NCBI GenBank assembly: GCA_913775265.1
Contig: CAJYJH010000010.1
Span: forward strand, 1 to 64,000
Direction of reading: 5' to 3'
Source of the DNA: an uncultured Mucilaginibacter sp.
GTDB taxonomy: Bacteria > Bacteroidota > Bacteroidia > Sphingobacteriales > Sphingobacteriaceae
Length of the DNA: 64,000 nt
In this document: positions 54,300 to 62,005 of the stretch, in pieces
Position numbering within the stretch: position 1 is the stretch's first letter
Layout: each line of letters opens with the position of its first letter
Notes under the pieces: model-generated
The model's database searches: none
The model's input: only the letters and a program-made list of their open reading frames with translations
What the model was told of the DNA's origin: nothing
Made by a program: the position numbers and the translations under genes

Positions 54300-56696
54300 T
54301 TAATGGGCATACTTACGCCTGCGGTAATAATGTTGAAAAATTGCGAATATCAACACTATTCCTAGTGGCACTGTGGTATTAACCACTTGCCAGTATGTTT
54401 TCTCATTACGCACCCGGGCACGGTTAAGCAAACGTAGCTTAATTTCCTTATTCCTAAGACTGATTAGACCTGAATCGTCGGTCATGTAATCGGCAATATT
54501 GAGCAGCAGATTTTTGTTGCCGTAGGTTTGCTGTGTATAACGATCAAACCCTAACGGAAAAGGTGAGCCATCACTGCCTACCTGATTTTTCAGGATGTCC
54601 CCATCGCTCAATACTATCATCTTTGCAGGCTTACTTTGGTTAATAACCGGCATATTGCCGGTGATACCCTGCGGAACAGGGCGGTTCTGAAAAACGGAAG
54701 CAAACTTTCCTTCCAATAATGCACCGGTCAATTTAGGGGCACTCTGAAAAGCACGCGGATCAGGTTCCTGCTCTACGGCCTGCAACGATAAAGTGTAAGG
54801 GACGCTCAACTTCTTATTATAAGGCGATGACGTCAGCAACACCGTTTGACGTACATTTTTTACCGGCAGCAAATCAATGGTACTGGCAAACTCGCTACGT
54901 ATCCCTTCCAGGTTTTTAACAACAGGGTGCTTGCCTAAAGGCATAAAAATAGGGTAAAATAACCAAGGAAGCATTTGTATCTGCGCCTGCCCGCCTACAT
55001 TGCCAGTACTGATGGGTATTTGCGAGCAGTTTAAATCAGCAATCAAATCATAGTTAATGCGCACACCGTATTTAAACAATTGGTCGTCCAGGTTGAGCTG
55101 CTTGGCAAAGGCCAACTGCTCGCCACCATGGCCACGCAAACTATCCAACTCGGCACTTACCTGGTCAATAGCCCACAGTATGCGGCCACCATACATCAGG
55201 TATTGGTCTATCTTAAATTTTTCGGCTTCTGTAAAAGGTTTATCAGGTTTAGGAATTACCAATAATTTTAACGTTTGCAGATTGGTAAAAGGTATCGTTT
55301 GCAGATTAACTCGGCCAACCTCGAAACCGTCGGACAAGCTTTTCATCGCATCGTTCAGCTGTACATCAGTTAGCTCCCTATGTCCGTCTGTAAATCCTAC
55401 TCGCGGCTTGCCTCCGCTGGTTACTTTTTTGATGGCTGATGTAAATGCATACTCCAGATTTTGCACCGAGTTGTTTAACACCTCATCGGGCGACAAACCC
55501 ATACGGGTTTGTAACAGTGATACGCCCAACTGCTTATCGCCGGCGGTAACCAGAGCCGCCGGGAATATGATTTTTTGCGAAACCCCATTCTCGGTTTTAA
55601 CACTTAGATTGGTAGGCTGCAAGCCTTGTGATTGCATATCCTGCACGGCCTGTTCCTGTTCTTGCTGATTTTTACCTTCTAACGGGTTTACAAATTCAAA
55701 TTGCAAACGCCTGTGACTGTAGGCTTGCAAGTCGCTCAGCATATCGCGCGTGGCTTGCTGCAAACGTTTCATACCACCGGGCAAATCCTTGCCCTGCAAA
55801 TACACTGTTACCTTAACGGGCTGCGATAAGCTATCCATCACATTATGGCTTACACCAGATATGGTAAAACGTTTTTCTTTAGTAAAATCGATCCGGGTGA
55901 AGGTTATTACTGATACTAAGGCTATGGCGACCAGCGTAGCTGTTAGTACCGTCAAGGCGGTATATTTCAATTTTTGCTGTCGCTGTATGCTCAGTGTTAA
56001 TAGCGTCAGCCCCAAAAACAAGCCTGATAGTATAATAAAATAAGCCAAATCACGGGTATCCAGCACACCGCGGCTTACTGACTCGTAGTGTTGGGTAATA
56101 CCCAAACTTTGTACATCATAGTTTTGTAATGACAGCAGTTGGCTCAGCGAATTAAAACCACTGTAAACAAAGTAGCATAAGAACACCGCAATAGTGAATG
56201 CAATGATCTGGTTTTTACTAACAGAAGATGCAAACAGGCCAATAGCGGAAAAGGCGGCTCCCAGCAAAAACAAACCGATGTAAGACCCAATAACTGCGCC
56301 TGTATCTAAATTACCCTGCGGATTGCCTAATACCCAAACCGAATAAACATACATCAGCGTTGGTACCAGTGCAAAAACAACCAGTAACAAGCACGCCAAA
56401 TATTTACCCAATATAATTTGCCAACTGGTTAGTGGCCGGGTGGCCAGTAGTTCGAGTGTGCCTTCACGGCGCTCTTCGGCCAGCGAACGCATAGTAATGG
56501 CCGGAATCAGGAACATAAACAGATAGGGCGCTGTGCTGAACAAGCTTTCCAGCCCGGCATAACCGTACTCAATAATACTCGACTCTGGGAAAACCCATAA
56601 GAACAAACCCAGTACCAATAAAAAAACACCAATGGTAATATAGGCCACCAATGAGCTCAGGTACAGGCTGATTTCTTTTTTGAGGATACTGAACAT
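54300..56696 (-). CDS. Fused GldF-GldG ABC transporter membrane/periplasmic subunit
   Basis: A 798-residue protein. Residues 1-240 are a GldF-like ABC-2 permease with six spans and EERREGTLELLATRPL after the second. From about 246 a new span leads into the GldG part (FTKEKRFTIS near 270-280), a large periplasmic domain, and a last span at about 772-790. Usually GldF and GldG are separate, so this is a fusion. Its ATPase GldA is encoded upstream (57946) beyond two barrel-protein genes. In Flavobacterium the GldAFG transporter is needed for gliding; whether this organism glides is unknown. Confidence 0.9.
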   Translation of the reverse strand: MFSILKKEISLYLSSLVAYITIGVFLLVLGLFLWVFPESSIIEYGYAGLESLFSTAPYLFMFLIPAITMRSLAEERREGTLELLATRPLTSWQIILGKYLACLLLVVFALVPTLMYVYSVWVLGNPQGNLDTGAVIGSYIGLFLLGAAFSAIGLFASSVSKNQIIAFTIAVFLCYFVYSGFNSLSQLLSLQNYDVQSLGITQHYESVSRGVLDTRDLAYFIILSGLFLGLTLLTLSIQRQQKLKYTALTVLTATLVAIALVSVITFTRIDFTKEKRFTISGVSHNVMDSLSQPVKVTVYLQGKDLPGGMKRLQQATRDMLSDLQAYSHRRLQFEFVNPLEGKNQQEQEQAVQDMQSQGLQPTNLSVKTENGVSQKIIFPAALVTAGDKQLGVSLLQTRMGLSPDEVLNNSVQNLEYAFTSAIKKVTSGGKPRVGFTDGHRELTDVQLNDAMKSLSDGFEVGRVNLQTIPFTNLQTLKLLVIPKPDKPFTEAEKFKIDQYLMYGGRILWAIDQVSAELDSLRGHGGEQLAFAKQLNLDDQLFKYGVRINYDLIADLNCSQIPISTGNVGGQAQIQMLPWLFYPIFMPLGKHPVVKNLEGIRSEFASTIDLLPVKNVRQTVLLTSSPYNKKLSVPYTLSLQAVEQEPDPRAFQSAPKLTGALLEGKFASVFQNRPVPQGITGNMPVINQSKPAKMIVLSDGDILKNQVGSDGSPFPLGFDRYTQQTYGNKNLLLNIADYMTDDSGLISLRNKEIKLRLLNRARVRNEKTYWQVVNTTVPLGIVLIFAIFQHYYRRRKYAH

Positions 56697-56769
56697 ATGC
56701 TTATGAATACGCTGAAAACGAAACTTGTTTGACGTAAGAAATTAATCTTGCAAGAGAAAACCAATATAA

Positions 56770-57288
56770 TTAAAGGCCTAGGCGATAAGCTACCCTTATG
56801 GCAAACTGCTGCAACCTGTTTTTAGACCAGTCTTCAAAGCGCAAACCTATATCCAGCATATTACTTTTACTTTCGCCCAAAGGCAGCAAAAAGCCAGTCC
56901 CTAAAGAATATGTAAATAAATTACCACTGTTTTGCGAATTGTTATTTAATACGGCTCCCAACTCTCCCTCGGTATAAAAGCGTTCGTCGATGTAATATTT
57001 AATACCGCCTTTTAAGGGCACAAAGCTATCGGCGTCGGGTTCACTATAACCGCTAATAGCAAAACTTTTATAACTAAAGCGATGGTATCCACCCGTAATA
57101 TTAAAACTTAAAGCTGAGGCCACCGGAATTTCGAATTTACCCGATGCACCATACCCGATATTATAAGCACTACGCTGCGGAATATTAAGCTCGGCACCTA
57201 TGCTAAATGATGAAGCAGCCCGGTTCTGCGCTGCCACAGGAGAAATCTTGATAATCAAAAACACCAACAGGAGACAATATTTTTTCAT
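56770..57288 (-). CDS. Small outer-membrane beta-barrel protein
   Basis: A 172-residue protein with a signal peptide (1-20, ending AAQ) and alternating strands typical of a short (8-stranded) barrel; the last residues are VAYRLGL with a hydrophobic end. It is a relative of the protein at 57374 (both end in AYR/YKxGL and share GGNG/GASGK FxIP). The function is unknown. It lies in the gld gene run. Confidence 0.78.
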   Translation of the reverse strand: MKKYCLLLVFLIIKISPVAAQNRAASSFSIGAELNIPQRSAYNIGYGASGKFEIPVASALSFNITGGYHRFSYKSFAISGYSEPDADSFVPLKGGIKYYIDERFYTEGELGAVLNNNSQNSGNLFTYSLGTGFLLPLGESKSNMLDIGLRFEDWSKNRLQQFAIRVAYRLGL

Positions 57289-57315
57289 GCAGATTAAATA
57301 GAAATCAAATTAAAA

Positions 57316-57350
57316 CAAAAAAGTCCTGCTACACAATTGCAGCAGGACTT
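57316..57350 (-). terminator. Terminator of the upstream barrel-protein gene
   Basis: A perfect 10-bp stem (57321-57330 with 57341-57350); the minus strand continues TTTTTTGTTTT. Confidence 0.85.
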
Positions 57351-57373
57351 AAGATCTTTAAGATTTACTTTTG

Positions 57374-57913
57374 CTATAAACCAAATTTATAAGCAATACG
57401 TAATGCTACCTGACCGATGTTGCCACCGCCTTGTGACCAGCTTTCATAACGTGCACCAAAATCAATGTCATGTTTTTTGCTAACTGGGTAAGAAACTCCT
57501 AAACCTGGCGCATAAATAAACGCTGTGCCTCCATTATCGTTAGTACTAAAACGCGCACCAACTTCAACTTCACCATAAATATTCTGGGAAAAATAATATT
57601 TACCACCGGCTTTTACAGGAATGTACCCCATATAGGTATCTAGGCCTACTGCCTTAAGAGATTTTTTAAGAGACTCTTTAAAATAATAGCTAATATAACC
57701 AGCTGTTAAAGTGAAATTAAAATTAGAAGATAGCGGAAACTCCGCTTTACCGTTACCACCAAATCCTATAGTTGTTCCTTTAGCAAAACTACCAACAGGC
57801 AAACCAAAGTCGAGACCAACGCTTAACTTAGCATCAGACGATGACTTGCCTTGAGCAAAAACACAGGCACATAGTAACACAAAAACAATAGTGAGTAATT
57901 GTTTTTTCATCAA
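57374..57913 (-). CDS. Small outer-membrane beta-barrel protein
   Basis: A 179-residue protein that begins with two Met codons; either may start it. Signal peptide to about 20 (FAQG). The mature part is a barrel of about eight strands, ending RIAYKFGL with the C-terminal hydrophobic residue common in outer-membrane proteins. It is 32 bases after gldA and close in sequence style to the protein at 56770, so a tandem duplication is likely. Confidence 0.8.
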   Translation of the reverse strand: MMKKQLLTIVFVLLCACVFAQGKSSSDAKLSVGLDFGLPVGSFAKGTTIGFGGNGKAEFPLSSNFNFTLTAGYISYYFKESLKKSLKAVGLDTYMGYIPVKAGGKYYFSQNIYGEVEVGARFSTNDNGGTAFIYAPGLGVSYPVSKKHDIDFGARYESWSQGGGNIGQVALRIAYKFGL

Positions 57914-57945
57914 TAATAAAGTTTAAGTTGAATGAATAGATAATT

Positions 57946-58650
57946 TTAATTGGTCAAATGTATAAAAATATCTTCGAGGCTCTTACCTGTGTGTGCCGCT
58001 TTGAGGGCATCCAGTTCATTATCAGCCACAATGTTTCCTCTATGAATGATGATTACCCGGCTGCAGGTAGCTTCTACCTCCTGCATAATGTGGGTAGATA
58101 AGATGACGGTTTTAGTTTTGCCCAAATCACGAATAAGCTGCCGGATACCGATCAACTGATTAGGATCTAGCCCGGACGTAGGCTCGTCGAGTATCAAAAC
58201 TTCGGGGTTGTGCAAAATAGCCTGAGCCAAGCCAACACGTTGCTTGTATCCTTTAGATAGCTGGTGGAGTTTTTTATGCTGTTCCGGCCCTAAACCGGTT
58301 TGCTCAATCACTTCAGCAATACGCTGTGCAGGGTTAGGTAACTGATGAATACCGGCTATAAACTGCAAGGCTTCTTTCACATACATATCGGTGTACAGCG
58401 GATTGCTCTCGGGCAAGTAGCCAATATTGGCTTTTACTTGTAACGGTTGGGTAACTATGTCGAAACCACATACACTGGCCTTACCCGCGGTTTGTGGCAA
58501 AAAACCGGTCAGCATTTTCATGGTGGTAGATTTACCTGCACCGTTTGGGCCTAAAAACCCCAATACGCCCTGTCCTGCTTTAAAGCTAATGCCATTTACA
58601 GCCCTTTGCTGGCCATATACTTTGGTTAAACCCTCTGCAACAATACTCAT
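57946..58650 (-). CDS. gldA: GldA-like ABC transporter ATP-binding protein
   Basis: A 234-residue nucleotide-binding subunit. Walker A GPNGAGKS is at 34-41, the ABC signature LSKGYKQ at 131-137, and Walker B with LDEP at 154-157. All catalytic parts are present. It most likely powers the GldF-GldG fusion encoded on the same strand 1.2 kb downstream. It heads the minus-strand run through the barrel genes to dnaN. Confidence 0.92.
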   Translation of the reverse strand: MSIVAEGLTKVYGQQRAVNGISFKAGQGVLGFLGPNGAGKSTTMKMLTGFLPQTAGKASVCGFDIVTQPLQVKANIGYLPESNPLYTDMYVKEALQFIAGIHQLPNPAQRIAEVIEQTGLGPEQHKKLHQLSKGYKQRVGLAQAILHNPEVLILDEPTSGLDPNQLIGIRQLIRDLGKTKTVILSTHIMQEVEATCSRVIIIHRGNIVADNELDALKAAHTGKSLEDIFIHLTN

Positions 58651-58835
58651 GCGGTAAAATTAAACAACTTGTTACTTACATTTTTCTTTCTGCTAACAAT
58701 AAGCTTATGGTTAAAGTTTATTGCGCTTAAGCATTATTGATCAGCATACTTCAAATCAAAAGTTTAAACAAACATTAGATTGGTTCCGATTGTGAATAAA
58801 GAAACTTTAATAACTATTAGTAAAGCATACCCGTC

Positions 58836-60176
58836 ATGAAAAACATCAACCAGCTTATGCAACCGTTAATGGGCATCGACTCCGGATGCAACCGCCGCGA
58901 ATTTTTAGAAAATACCGGCAAAGGCTTGTTAGCAGCAACAGTGATTGGTGAGCTTGCCTCGTGCACGGCCGATGCCCAAAATATGAGCGGCGCCGGTACG
59001 CGCAAAGCAATGGCTGACACCATCCGCGTGGATGTACCCAGTCAGCATGCCCCAACCGAACGTAAGCAGGAAACCGGCTCCACCATGCTCCCGCCCAAAG
59101 AGCGTATTGGCTACGCCATTGTAGGCATTGGCGAGCTTACCATGGGGCAAATAATGCCTGCCTTTGGTTCGTGCAAATATGCCAAGCCGATAGCACTGGT
59201 TAGCGGCGATGCAGCCAAAGCAAAGAAAGTGGCAGCCCAGCACGGCATCCCAGAAAAAAACATTTACAATTATCAAAACTTCGATCAGATAAAAAATAAC
59301 CCGGAAATTGATGCCGTGTATATCGTACTGCCTAACAGCATGCACGAAGAATTTACCATTAGGGCGGCTAGAGCCGGGAAGCATGTATTGTGCGAAAAAC
59401 CAATGGCCAACTCGAGCAAGGAAGCGCAAAATATGATTGATGCCTGTAAAAAGGCAGGTAAAAAATTAATGATTGCCTACCGTATACAATACGAACCCAA
59501 TAACCGCCTTATGATGCAATGGACACGTGAAAAACATTTTGGCCAAGTAAAGATTATCAACTCAGTTAATGTGCAAAATATTGGCACGCCTAACCAATGG
59601 CGGTTAAAAAAATCTTTAGCCGGCGGCGGCTCGTTACCCGATATTGGCTTATACTGTATTAACACCAATCGTTTTTTAACCGGCGAAGAACCTTACATGG
59701 TATCGGCAGTAGAGCACACCGACGCCAACGACCCGCGCTTTAAAGAAGTAGAGGATAAAGTAATGTGGCAAATGTTTTTCCCGAGCGGAACGATTGCTAA
59801 TAACACAACGGCCTATAGCGTACACGACTCCAAACACTACCGCTGCTATGCCGAAAATGGCGGCTGGTTTGGCATGGATCCCGCGTTCAATTATAACGGA
59901 TTAAAAATAGAAGCCTCACAAGCTCAGGGTAAACAAGAAACTAAACAGAATATCATTTTAGGCGAAAAGCAACAATTTGCTTTAGAAATGGACCACTTTG
60001 CCCAATGCATCATTGAAAACAAAGAGCCCTACACGCCGGGTGAAGAAGGTTTACAAGACCAGAAAATTATGGAAGCCATTTACGAATCTGCCAAAAGCGG
60101 TAAACCCGTAAAACTCGCCAACATCAGCACCAAAGACACTTTCCGTAACGAACAGAATGCTCCTAAAGAATCATAA
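58836..60176 (+). CDS. Gfo/Idh/MocA family oxidoreductase, probable Tat lipoprotein
   Basis: A 446-residue protein. The start holds a twin-arginine motif (NRREFLENTGKG, Arg20-Arg21) followed by a weakly hydrophobic stretch ending in LASC, which fits a lipobox. So it is likely exported folded and lipidated, with NAD(P) already bound. The Rossmann fold (VGIGELTMG) and the conserved EKP motif (VLCEKPMA) are present, with a glucose-fructose oxidoreductase-like C-terminal domain. It probably oxidises or reduces a sugar in the periplasm; the substrate is unknown. Confidence 0.85.
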   Translation: MKNINQLMQPLMGIDSGCNRREFLENTGKGLLAATVIGELASCTADAQNMSGAGTRKAMADTIRVDVPSQHAPTERKQETGSTMLPPKERIGYAIVGIGELTMGQIMPAFGSCKYAKPIALVSGDAAKAKKVAAQHGIPEKNIYNYQNFDQIKNNPEIDAVYIVLPNSMHEEFTIRAARAGKHVLCEKPMANSSKEAQNMIDACKKAGKKLMIAYRIQYEPNNRLMMQWTREKHFGQVKIINSVNVQNIGTPNQWRLKKSLAGGGSLPDIGLYCINTNRFLTGEEPYMVSAVEHTDANDPRFKEVEDKVMWQMFFPSGTIANNTTAYSVHDSKHYRCYAENGGWFGMDPAFNYNGLKIEASQAQGKQETKQNIILGEKQQFALEMDHFAQCIIENKEPYTPGEEGLQDQKIMEAIYESAKSGKPVKLANISTKDTFRNEQNAPKES

Positions 60177-60262
60177 AATTAATTGCCTTGATGCTGAGAG
60201 ATAGCTGACTGAATTTGGTTCTTAAGTCTTGAATCTGTACTCTTGACTCTATAATCTAACAA

Positions 60263-61234
60263 CTATTTCTTCCGCTCGGTAGTGTACCTCACCAGTTGCT
60301 CTAAACCGGTACGGGCTTCGCCGGGCGGGAAAGTATTCAGGATATCGAAAGCCTCGTTCTGAAATTTTTGCATCTGGCTTTCGGCATAAATTAGGCCACC
60401 ATTCTGCTGCACAAAGCGGATAATCTCAGCTATTTTTTCCGGATCGTCGTTGTGGTTTTTCACCAGATTGATGATACGTTTTTTATCACCCGACTTGCTA
60501 TTGTTAAGTGCATAAATCAGCGGTAGCGTAATTTTTTTCTCTTTTATATCAATGCCTAAGGGTTTACCCACATCATCGGTACCAAAATCAAACATGTCAT
60601 CTTTGATCTGAAATGCAATGCCGATTTTTTCGCCGAACAAGCGCATCTTTTCAATAGTCTCGGCATCGGCTCCGGCTGATGATGCCCCACAGGCACAACA
60701 AGACGCAATTAGCGATGCCGTTTTTTGACGGATCACCTCGTAGTAAACACCTTCGTCGGTATTGGTTTTACGAGCCTTTTCAACCTGCAGCAATTCGCCC
60801 TCGCTCATTTGTTTTACTGCGTTAGAAAGTATTTTGAGCAGATCAAAATCATTATGATCCAACGAGAGTAACATACCTTTGGTAAGCAAGAAATCGCCTA
60901 CCAAAACGGCGATCTTATTTTTCCATAAGGCGTTGATAGAAAAAAATCCACGGCGTTGATAAGAATTATCTACCACGTCGTCGTGCACCAATGATGCAGT
61001 ATGCACCAGCTCCACCAAAGCAGCGCCTCGGTACGTCGCCTCGTTGATACCTCCACACAGGCTGGCCGCAAAAAAAACGAACATCGGCCTGATCTGCTTC
61101 CCCTTACGCTTTACAATATAGTGAGTAATACGATCAAGCAGCGGAACAGAACTTTGCATTGACGCCTTGAACTTCTCCTCAAATACATCAATTTCGGCAG
61201 CTATAGGTTTTTTTATCTCGTTGAGGTTCAGCAT
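60263..61234 (-). CDS. Polyprenyl diphosphate synthase (IspB/HepT-like)
   Basis: About 323 residues from the ATG at 61234; the open frame reaches 61291, but the family start is MLNLNEIKKPI. The first Asp-rich motif HDDVVDN is at Asp85/86/89 and the second is FQIKDDMFDFG; GKQIRP binds the isopentenyl substrate. It makes the side chain of menaquinone or a related lipid carrier. The mixed length of the product cannot be told. A putative promoter lies at 61285-61292. Confidence 0.93.
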   Translation of the reverse strand: MLNLNEIKKPIAAEIDVFEEKFKASMQSSVPLLDRITHYIVKRKGKQIRPMFVFFAASLCGGINEATYRGAALVELVHTASLVHDDVVDNSYQRRGFFSINALWKNKIAVLVGDFLLTKGMLLSLDHNDFDLLKILSNAVKQMSEGELLQVEKARKTNTDEGVYYEVIRQKTASLIASCCACGASSAGADAETIEKMRLFGEKIGIAFQIKDDMFDFGTDDVGKPLGIDIKEKKITLPLIYALNNSKSGDKKRIINLVKNHNDDPEKIAEIIRFVQQNGGLIYAESQMQKFQNEAFDILNTFPPGEARTGLEQLVRYTTERKK

Positions 61235-61284
61235 TAAGGGGCAACCTGTTTTATACAATGCACAACCGCGCGGATGTGCAACCG

Positions 61285-61292
61285 CAAACATA
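61285..61292 (-). promoter_or_regulatory. Putative -7 element for the polyprenyl synthase gene
   Basis: On the minus strand TATGTTTG matches TAnnTTTG, 50 bases before the ATG. A perfect 12-base palindrome (CTGTTTAAACAG, 61312-61323) lies just upstream of it. Confidence 0.35.
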
Positions 61293-61431
61293 GCTAAAAT
61301 AATTCAAGTGACTGTTTAAACAGATTATTTTGAGCGCATTTAAACCTTACGGATGTGCGACAGTCATACTTGTGTGTTTACCTGATAGGTTGCAGGTGTT
61401 CATAGGGTTGTATTTAGTTGAAGTTTTGCTT

Positions 61432-61465
61432 GCGAAGCCTGTTTAAAACGGGCTTCGCTTTTTTG
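61432..61465 (+). terminator. Strong plus-strand terminator with no gene before it
   Basis: GCGAAGCC (61432-61439) pairs with GGCTTCGC (61451-61458), followed by TTTTTTG. It points to the plus strand, but the nearest upstream gene is on the minus strand. It could end a small RNA (see findings). Confidence 0.7.
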
Positions 61466-61508
61466 TTGCGTATGCCCACCCAGAACATTACATTTGCAAA
61501 CATTTTTC

Positions 61509-61596
61509 GGAGAGGTGTCTGAGTGGTCGAAAGAGCACGCCTGGAAAGTGTGTATACGTCAAAAGCGTATCGAGGGTTCGAATCCCTCCCTCTCCG
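61509..61596 (+). tRNA. tRNA-Ser (anticodon GGA)
   Basis: A class II tRNA with long variable arm. The acceptor stem GGAGAGG/CCTCTCC, the anticodon arm CACGC/GTGTG with loop CTGGAAA (anticodon GGA), the variable arm ATACG/CGTAT, and the T arm GAGGGTTCGAATCCCTC are all present. The CCA end is not encoded. Confidence 0.95.
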
Positions 61597-61622
61597 CTCT
61601 TAATAGGTTAAACAAATGAAAG

Positions 61623-61656
61623 ACGCCTCAAACCATTGAAGTTGGGGCGTTTTCTG
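61623..61656 (+). terminator. Terminator after tRNA-Ser
   Basis: An imperfect stem of ACGCCTCAAAC with GTTGGGGCGT (61623-61633 and 61641-61650) is followed by TTTCTGCTTTTT. Confidence 0.65.
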
Positions 61657-61949
61657 CTTTTTGACACTCCGTCTTTACAATTCCACATCACAGTTTGATA
61701 AAAATCTATTTAAAATCCTGAAATCAGGTTTCATTAAATCTTTGAGGGATGATCAGAACATTTTGCTAACCTCTCAGTAAAGAGGTCTGAACACTGAGCT
61801 ACATAACAAAAATTAAAGCTAATTGTACACAAAACTCTTGCAGACAAATATGTATAATCTTTATATCAAAGTATTGCTACTATTCGCTTCACGGGCAACT
61901 CTGTATATTTTGTAAATAAGTAAATACACAGAAATTTTCAGTTAGGCAT
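61657..61949. other. Spacer between tRNA-Ser and the DUF3857 gene
   Basis: About 290 AT-rich bases. A short CCTGA/TCAGG hairpin (near 61717) and a CCTCT/AGAGG hairpin (near 61773) are seen. No open frame, RNA gene or mobile element is evident. Confidence 0.4.
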
Positions 61950-61995
61950 AAAAAACCCTTTCAGCGGCCTGTTTGGATAAACAGACAACTGAAAG
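61950..61995 (-). terminator. Terminator of the DUF3857 gene
   Basis: A two-part stem: CTTTCAG with CTGAAAG (61958-61964 and 61989-61995) and CTGTTT with AAACAG (61969-61974 and 61979-61984). The minus strand then reads GGTTTTTTATG. Confidence 0.8.
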
Positions 61996-62005
61996 ATTTA
62001 GCAGC

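Noticed and set aside
55057..55668. 203-residue open frame on the plus strand
   Set aside because: It lies wholly antisense to the fused GldF-GldG gene, shows no family features, and has a Cys/Ser-rich composition typical of shadow frames.
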